A stretch of 64,000 nucleotides of DNA, from contig CM069870.1 of assembly GCA_036172665.1 (NCBI GenBank), forward strand, positions 70,680,212-70,744,211. The letters run 5' to 3'. The position numbers were made by a program, and so were the translations under genes. This DNA is from Prosopocoilus inquinatus. Lineage: Eukaryota > Arthropoda > Insecta > Coleoptera > Lucanidae. Shown piece after piece: positions 56,201 through 64,000 of the stretch (position 1 is its first letter; each line of letters opens with the position of its first letter). The notes beneath the pieces are model-generated. The model saw nothing but the letters and a program-made list of their open reading frames with translations. It was not told the origin of the DNA and did no database searches.

Positions 56201-59200
56201 CCTCCCCTCGCGATCGCGCTAGTGATTTTCGAATTCAATTTAAGCGGGGGATTTACAGAGCTTTTCCTCAGCTTTCCAACGCCGTTTACCAAAAAACAAT
56301 CGGAGAACGCGTTCTTGAGTTACAATCAAGATTCAAAAGCAACGCGTCTCTCATTTGCTCAATTAACTGAATGTCTCTCCCTCCCCTCGCGATCGCGCTA
56401 GTGAATTTCGAATTCAATTTAAGTGGGGGAATTACAGAGCTTTTCCTCAGCTTTCCAACGCCGTTTACCAAAAAACAATCGACGAATGCGTTCTTGAGTT
56501 ACAATCAAGATTCAAACAACGCGTCTCTCATTTGCTCAATTAACTGAATGTCTCTCCCTCCCCTCGCGATCGCGCTAGTGATTTTCGAATTCAATTTAAG
56601 TGGGGGATTTACAGAGCTTTTCCTCAGCTTTCCAACGCCGTTTACCAAAAAACAATCGGAGAACGCGTTCTTGAGTTACAATCAAGATTCAAAGCAACGC
56701 GTCTCTCATTTGCTCAATTAACTGAATGTCTCTCCCTCCCCTCGCGATCGCGCTAGTGATTTTCGAATTCAATTTAAGCGGGGGATTTACAGAGCTTTTC
56801 CTCAGCTTTCCAACGCCGTTTACCAAAAAACAATCGACGAACGCGTTCTTGAGTTACAATCAAGATTCAAAAGCAACGCGTCTCTCATTTGCTCAATTAA
56901 CTGAATGTCTCTCCCTCCCCTCGCGATCGCGCTAGTGAATTTCGAATTCAATTTAAGTGGGGGAATTACAGAGCTTTTCCTCAGCTTTCCAACGCCGTTT
57001 ACCAAAAAACAATCGACGAATGCGTTCTTGAGTTACAATCAAGATTCAAACAACGCGTCTCTCATTTGCTCAATTAACTGAATGTCTCTCCCTCCCCTCG
57101 CGATCGCGCTAGTGATTTTTGAATTCAATTTAAGTGGGGGATTTACAGAGATTTTCCTCAGCTTTCCAACGCCGTTTACCAAAAAACAATCGACGAATGC
57201 GTTCTTGAGTTACAATCAAGATTCAAACAACGCGTCTCTCATTTGCTCAATTAACTGAATGTCTCTCCCTCCCCTCGCGATCGCGCTAGTGATTTTCGAA
57301 TTCAATTTAAGTGGGGGATTTACAGAGCTTTTCCTCAGCTTTCCAACGCCGTTTACCAAAAAACAATCGACGAATGCGTTCTTGAGTTACAATCAAGATT
57401 CAAACAACGCGTCTCTCATTTGCTCAATTAACTGAATGTCTCTCCCTCCCCTCGCGATCGCGCTAGTGATTTTCGAATTCAATTTAAGTGGGGGATTTAC
57501 AGAGCTTTTCCTCAGCTTTCCAACGCCGTTTACCAAAAAACAATCGGAGAACGCGTTCTTGAGTTACAATCAAGATTCAAAGCAACGCGTCTCTCATTTG
57601 CTCAATTAACTGAATGTCTCTCCCTCCCCTCGCGATCGCGCTAGTGAATTTCGAATTCAATTTAAGTGGGGGAATTACAGAGCTTTTCCTCAGCTTTCCA
57701 ACGCCGTTTACCAAAAAACAATCGACGAACGCGTTCTTGAGTTACAATCAAGATGCAAAGCAACGCGTCTCTCATTTGCTCAATTAACTGAATGTCTCTC
57801 CCTCCCCTCGCGATCGCGCTAGTGATTTTCGAATTCAATTTAAGCGGGGGATTTACAGAGCTTTTCCTCAGCTTTCCAACGCCGTTTACCAAAAAACAAT
57901 CGGAGAACGCGTTCTTGAGTTACAATCAAGATTCAAAGCAACGCGTCTCTCATTTGCTCAATTAACTGAATGTCTCTCCCTCCCCTCGCGATCGCGCTAG
58001 TGATTTTCGAATTCAATTTAAGCGGGGGATTTACAGAGCTTTTCCTCAGCTTTCCAACGCCGTTTACCAAAAAACAATCGACGAACGCGTTCTTGAGTTA
58101 CAATCAAGATTCAAAGCAACGCGTCTCTCATTTGCTCAATTAACTGAATGTCTCTCCCTCCCCTCGCGATCGCGCTAGTGATTTTCGAATTCAATTTAAG
58201 CGGGGGATTTACAGAGCTTTTCCTCAGCTTTCCAACGCCGTTTACCAAAAAACAATCGGAGAACGCGTTCTTGAGTTACAATCAAGATTCAAAGCAACGC
58301 GTCTCTCATTTGCTCAATTAACTGAATGTCTCTCCCTCCCCTCGCGATCGCGCTAGTGATTTTCGAATTCAATTTAAGCGGGGGATTTACAGAGCTTTTC
58401 CTCAGCTTTCCAACGCCGTTTACCAAAAAACAATCGACGAACGCGTTCTTGAGTTACAATCAAGATTCAAAGCAACGCGTCTCTCATTTGCTCAATTAAC
58501 TGAATGTCTCTCCCTCCCCTCGCGATCGCGCTAGTGATTTTCGAATTCAATTTAAGCGGGGGATTTACAGAGCTTTTCCTCAGCTTTCCAACGCCGTTTA
58601 CCAAAAAACAATCGGAGAACGCGTTCTTGAGTTACAATCAAGATTCAAAAGCAACGCGTCTCTCATTTGCTCAATTAACTGAATGTCTCTCCCTCCCCTC
58701 GCGATCGCGCTAGTGAATTTCGAATTCAATTTAAGTGGGGGAATTACAGAGCTTTTCCTCAGCTTTCCAACGCCGTTTACCAAAAAACAATCGACGAATG
58801 CGTTCTTGAGTTACAATCAAGATTCAAACAACGCGTCTCTCATTTGCTCAATTAACTGAATGTCTCTCCCTCCCCTCGCGATCGCGCTAGTGATTTTCGA
58901 ATTCAATTTAAGTGGGGGATTTACAGAGCTTTTCCTCAGCTTTCCAACGCCGTTTACCAAAAAACAATCGGAGAACGCGTTCTTGAGTTACAATCAAGAT
59001 TCAAAGCAACGCGTCTCTCATTTGCTCAATTAACTGAATGTCTCTCCCTCCCCTCGCGATCGCGCTAGTGATTTTCGAATTCAATTTAAGCGGGGGATTT
59101 ACAGAGCTTTTCCTCAGCTTTCCAATGCCGTTTACCAAAAAACAATCGACGAACGCGTTCTTGAGTTACAATCAAGATTCAAAAGCAACGCGTCTCTCAT

Positions 59201-62200
59201 TTGCTCAATTAACTGAATGTCTCTCCCTCCCCTCGCGATCGCGCTAGTGAATTTCGAATTCAATTTAAGTGGGGGAATTACAGAGCTTTTCCTCAGCTTT
59301 CCAACGCCGTTTACCAAAAAACAATCGACGAATGCGTTCTTGAGTTACAATCAAGATTCAAACAACGCGTCTCTCATTTGCTCAATTAACTGAATGTCTC
59401 TCCCTCCCCTCGCGATCGCGCTAGTGATTTTCGAATTCAATTTAAGTGGGGGATTTACAGAGCTTTTCCTCAGCTTTCCAACGCCGTTTACCAAAAAACA
59501 ATCGGAGAACGCGTTCTTGAGTTACAATCAAGATTCAAAGCAACGCGTCTCTCATTTGCTCAATTAACTGAATGTCTCTCCCTCCCCTCGCGATCGCGCT
59601 AGTGATTTTCGAATTCAATTTAAGCGGGGGATTTACAGAGCTTTTCCTCAGCTTTCCAACGCCGTTTACCAAAAAACAATCGGAGAACGCGTTCTTGAGT
59701 TACAATCAAGATTCAAAAGCAACGCGTCTCTCATTTGCTCAATTAACTGAATGTCTCTCCCTCCCCTCGCGATCGCGCTAGTGATTTTCGAATTCAATTT
59801 AAGCGGGGGATTTACAGAGATTTTCCTCAGCTTTCCAACGCCGTTTACCAAAAAACAATCGGAGAACGCGTTCTTGAGTTACAATCAAGATTCAAAAGCA
59901 ACGCGTCTCTCATTTGCTCGATTAACTGAATGTCTCTCCCTCCCCTCGCGATCTCACTAGTGATTTTTGAATTCAATTTAAGTGGGGGATTTACAGAGAT
60001 TTTCCTCAGCTTTCCAACGCCGTTTACCAAAAAACAATCGACGAACGCGTTCTTGAGTTACAATCAAGATTCAAAAGCAACGCGTTTCTCATTTGCTCGA
60101 TTAACTGAACGTCTCTCCCTCCCCTCGCGATCTCGCTAGTGATTTTTGAATTCAATTTAAGTGGGGGATTTACAGAGATTTTCCTCAGCTTTCCAACGCC
60201 GTTTACCAAAAAACAATCGACGAACGCGTTCTTGAGTTACAATCAAGATTCAAAAGCAACGCGTCTCTCATTTGCTCAATTAACTGAATGTCTCTCCCTC
60301 CCCTCGCGATCGCGCTAGTGAATTTCGAATTCAATTTAAGTGGGGGAATTACAGAGCTTTTCCTCAGCTTTCCAACGCCGTTTACCAAAAAACAATCGAC
60401 GAATGCGTTCTTGAGTTACAATCAAGATTCAAACAACGCGTCTCTCATTTGCTCAATTAACTGAATGTCCCTCCCTCCCCTCGCGATCGCGCTAGTGATT
60501 TTCGAATTCAATTTAAGTGGGGGATTTACAGAGCTTTTCCTCAGCTTTCCAACGCCGTTTACCAAAAAACAATCGGAGAACGCGTTCTTGAGTTACAATC
60601 AAGATTCAAAGCAACGCGTCTCTCATTTGCTCAATTAACTGAATGTCTCTCCCTCCCCTCGCGATCGCGCTAGTGATTTTCGAATTCAATTTAAGCGGGG
60701 GATTTACAGAGCTTTTCCTCAGCTTTCCAACGCCGTTTACCAAAAAACAATCGACGAACGCGTTCTTGAGTTACAATCAAGATTCAAAGCAACGCGTCTC
60801 TCATTTGCTCAATTAACTGAATGTCTCTCCCTCCCCTCGCGATCGCGCTAGTGATTTTCGAATTCAATTTAAGCGGGGGATTTACAGAGCTTTTCCTCAG
60901 CTTTCCAACGCCGTTTACCAAAAAACAATCGGAGAACGCGTTCTTGAGTTACAATCAAGATTCAAAGCAACGCGTCTCTCATTTGCTCAATTAACTGAAT
61001 GTCTCTCCCTCCCCTCGCGATCGCGCTAGTGATTTTCGAATTCAATTTAAGCGGGGGATTTACAGAGCTTTTCCTCAGCTTTCCAACGCCGTTTACCAAA
61101 AAACAATCGGAGAACGCGTTCTTGAGTTACAATCAAGATTCAAAGCAACGCGTCTCTCATTTGCTCAATTAACTGAATGTCTCTCCCTCCCCTCGCGATC
61201 GCGCTAGTGATTTTCGAATTCAATTTAAGCGGGGGATTTACAGAGCTTTTCCTCAGCTTTCCAACGCCGTTTACCAAAAAACAATCGGAGAACGCGTTCT
61301 TGAGTTACAATCAAGATTCAAAAGCAACGCGTCTCTCATTTGCTCAATTAACTGAATGTCTCTCCCTCCCCTCGCGATCGCGCTAGTGAATTTCGAATTC
61401 AATTTAAGTGGGGGAATTACAGAGCTTTTCCTCAGCTTTCCAACGCCGTTTACCAAAAAACAATCGACGAACGCGTTCTTGAGTTACAATCAAGATTCAA
61501 AAGCAACGCGTCTCTCATTTGCTCGATTAACTGAATGTCTCTCCCTCCCCTCGCGATCTCACTAGTGATTTTTGAATTCAATTTAAGTGGGGGATTTACA
61601 GAGATTTTCCTCAGCTTTCCAACGCCGTTTACCAAAAAACAATCGACGAACGCGTTCTTGAGTTACAATCAAGATTCAAAAGCAACGCGTTTCTCATTTG
61701 CTCGATTAACTGAACGTCTCTCCCTCCCCTCGCGATCTCGCTAGTGATTTTTGAATTCAATTTCAGTGGGGGATTTACAGAGATTTTCCTCAGCTTTCCA
61801 ACGCCGTTTACCAAAAAACAATCGACGAACGCGTTCTTGAGTTACAATCAAGATTCAAAAGCAACGCGTTTCTCATTTGCTCGATTAACTGAACGTCTCT
61901 CCCTCCCCTCGCGATCTCGCTAGTGATTTTTGAATTCAATTTAAGTGGGGGATTTACAGAGATTTTCCTCAGCTTTCCAACGCCGTTTACCAAAAAAGAA
62001 TCGACGAACGCGTTCTTGAGTTACAATCAAGATTCAAAAGCAACGCGTTTCTCATTTGCTCGATTAACTGAACGTCTCTCCCTCCCCTCGCGATCTCGCT
62101 AGTGATTTTTGAATTCAATTTCAGTGGGGGATTTACAGAGATTTTCCTCAGCTTTCCAACGCCGTTTACCAAAAAACAATCGACGAACGCGTTCTTGAGT

Positions 62201-64000
62201 TACAATCAAGATTCAAAAGCAACGCGTTTCTCATTTGCTCGATTAACTGAACGTCTCTCCCTCCCCTCGCGATCTCGCTAGTGATTTTTGAATTCAATTT
62301 AAGTGGGGGATTTACAGAGATTTTCCTCAGCTTTCCAACGCCGTTTACCAAAAAACAATCGACGAACGCGTTCTTGAGTTACAATCAAGATTCAAAAGCA
62401 ACGCGTTTCTCATTTGCTCGATTAACTGAACGTCTCTCCCTCCCCTCGCGATCTCGCTAGTGATTTTTGAATTCAATTTCAGTGGGGGATTTACAGAGAT
62501 TTTCCTCAGCTTTCCAACGCCGTTTACCAAAAAACAATCGACGAACGCGTTCTTGAGTTACAATCAAGATTCAAAAGCAACGCGTTTCTCATTTGCTCGA
62601 TTAACTGAACGTCTCTCCCTTCCCTCGCGATCTCGCTAGTGATTTTTGAATTCAATTTCAGTGGGGGATTTACAGAGATTTTCCTCAGCTTTCCAACGCC
62701 GTTTACCAAAAAACAATCGACGAACGCGTTCTTGAGTTACAATCAAGATTCAAAAGCAACGCGTTTCTCATTTGCTCGATTAACTGAACGTCTCTCCCTT
62801 CCCTCGCGATCTCGCTAGTGATTTTTGAATTCAATTTCAGTGGGGGATTTACAGAGATTTTCCTCAGCTTTCCAACGCCGTTTACAAACAATCGACGAAC
62901 GCGTTCTTGAGTTACAATCAAGATTCAAAAGCAACGCGTTTCTCATTTGCTCGATTAACTGAACGTCTCTCCCTCCCCTCGCGATCTCGCTAGTGATTTT
63001 TGAATTCAATTTCAGTGGGGGATTTACAGAGATTTTCCTCAGCTTTCCAACGCCGTTTACCAAAAAACAATCGACGAACGCGTTCTTGAGTTACAATCAA
63101 GATTCAAAAGCAACGCGTTTCTCATTTGCTCGATTAACTGAACGTCTCTCCCTCCCCTCGCGATCTCGCTAGTGATTTTTGAATTCAATTTAAGTGGGGG
63201 ATTTACAGAGATTTTCCTCAGCTTTCCAACGCCGTTTACCAAAAAACAATCGACGAACGCGTTCTTGAGTTACAATCAAGATTCAAAAGCAACGCGTTTC
63301 TCATTTGCTCGATTAACTGAACGTCTCTCCCTCCCCTCGCGATCTCGCTAGTGATTTTTGAATTCAATTTCAGTGGGGGATTTACAGAGATTTTCCTCAG
63401 CTTTCCAACGCCGTTTACCAAAAAACAATCGACGAACGCGTTCTTGAGTTACAATCAAGATTCAAAAGCAACGCGTTTCTCATTTGCTCGATTAACTGAA
63501 CGTCTCTCCCTTCCCTCGCGATCTCGCTAGTGATTTTTGAATTCAATTTCAGTGGGGGATTTACAGAGATTTTCCTCAGCTTTCCAACGCCGTTTACCAA
63601 AAAACAATCGACGAACGCGTTCTTGAGTTACAATCAAGATTCAAAAGCAACGCGTTTCTCATTTGCTCGATTAACTGAATGTCTCTCCCTCCCCTCGCGA
63701 TCGCGCTAGTGAATTTCGAATTCAATTTAAGCGGGGGATTTACAGAGATTTTCCTCAGCTTTCCAACGCCGTTTACCAAAAAACAATCGGAGAACGCGTT
63801 CTTGAGTTACAATCAAGATTCAAAAGCAACGCGTCTCTCATTTGCTCGATTAACTGAATGTCTCTCCCTCCCCTCGCGATCTCGCTAGTGATTTTTGAAT
63901 TCAATTTAAGTGGGGGATTTACAGAGATTTTCCTCAGCTTTCCAACGCCGTTTACCAAAAAACAATCGACGAACGCGTTCTTGAGTTACAATCAAGATTC
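47205..64000. repeat. 178-bp satellite array, about 94 monomers, open at the right edge
   Basis: The monomer is about 178 bases, with 177- and 179-base forms set by TTCAAACAACG, TTCAAAGCAACG and TTCAAAAGCAACG. Fixed landmarks are GAATTCAATTTAAG, GGGGGATTTACAGAG, CAACGCCGTTTACC, GAACGCGTTCTTGAG and TCTCTCCCTCCCCTCGCG. It contains short palindromes (GAACGCGTTC, GCGATCGC, GAATTC) and many CpG. Since 178 is not a multiple of three, the recurrent 61-76-codon frames on both strands are phase artefacts. Variant positions (GGAGAAC or GACGAAC, AAGCGG or AAGTGG or CAGTGG, GAGCTTTT or GAGATTTT) mark block duplications. Confidence 0.97.
61629..63780. repeat. Homogenised sub-block of 179-bp monomers
   Basis: Twelve consecutive monomers are almost identical (GACGAACGCG, TTCAAAAGC, CTCGATTAACTGAACG, GATCTCGC, TTTTTGAATTC, GAGATTTTC). 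They differ mainly by CAGTGG or AAGTGG and by CCCTTCCC or CCCTCCCC. One monomer has lost six bases near 62886 (TTTACAAACAATCG). Confidence 0.9.

Noticed and set aside
47641..63958. Recurrent 61-76-codon open frames on both strands of the satellite
   Set aside because: They repeat with the 177-179-base monomer, which is not a multiple of three, and exist on both strands; they are by-products of repetition with no start-site, domain or codon evidence.
47205..64000. CENP-B box in the satellite
   Set aside because: TTCG and CGGGG are present in each monomer but their spacing and the intervening A do not fit the box.
47205..64000. CRISPR-like array
   Set aside because: There are no unique spacers; whole monomers repeat and the context is eukaryotic.
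1..64000. tRNA, rRNA or telomeric repeats
   Set aside because: No B-box-like GGTTCGANTCC, no rRNA-like blocks and no TTAGG runs were seen by eye; a covariance-model scan was not possible.

Overview
This is a eukaryotic, AT-rich, almost gene-free stretch, most probably from an insect. It holds no bacterial-type operons. The recognisable elements are eukaryotic: a decayed non-LTR retrotransposon, Penelope-like element (PLE) fragments with a GIY-YIG endonuclease, hAT-like and mariner-like non-autonomous elements, and a long 178-bp satellite. The type of transposase relic and the dense CAGGGTG-ended elements fit an arthropod; the species cannot be named from the sequence.

Layout. 1-1320 is a higher-order array built on the palindrome TTACCGGTAA. 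1330-4340 is AT-rich degenerate repeat. 4218-6065 is a segmental duplicate of 41447-43160 and contains a foldback element and a PLE 3' fragment nested in a second foldback element (5571-7065). 7200-9080, 25472-27663 and 43781-46003 are three copies of one composite inverted-repeat element carrying a transposase relic. 10025-12010 is a 5'-truncated LINE on the minus strand with two in-frame stops and a frameshift. 12246-13327 is a hAT-like element with 8-bp target duplication. 16000-20085, 22555-25465, 28440-32130, 33656-35765 and 36960-39995 are long, degenerate tandem arrays, several sharing the motif TTCTGAACG, and some holding perfect hairpins. From 47205 to the right edge, about 94 copies of a 178-bp satellite run without a break, directly after what looks like the terminus of a hAT-type transposon.

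The only host-gene candidate I would defend is a first coding exon on the minus strand at 40377-40209. It has a TATA-like box, an ATG in good context, a signal peptide, and a consensus splice donor in phase 1. The rest of that gene would lie at lower coordinates or outside the window.

The most interesting signals are hammerhead-ribozyme-like RNA folds. The best, at 36710-36776, has the complete conserved core, a compensable stem II, a very short self-complementary stem III, a GUA cleavage triplet and a two-part stem I, and sits in a dispersed repeat with a damaged relative at 23.7 kb. Separate hammerhead-like cores lie inside near-perfect palindromes at 16.4 and 17.9 kb, and at the 3' ends of the PLE fragments. 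The second notable signal is the satellite, with nested block duplications at 7, 13 and 28 monomer spacings and a very homogeneous right end.
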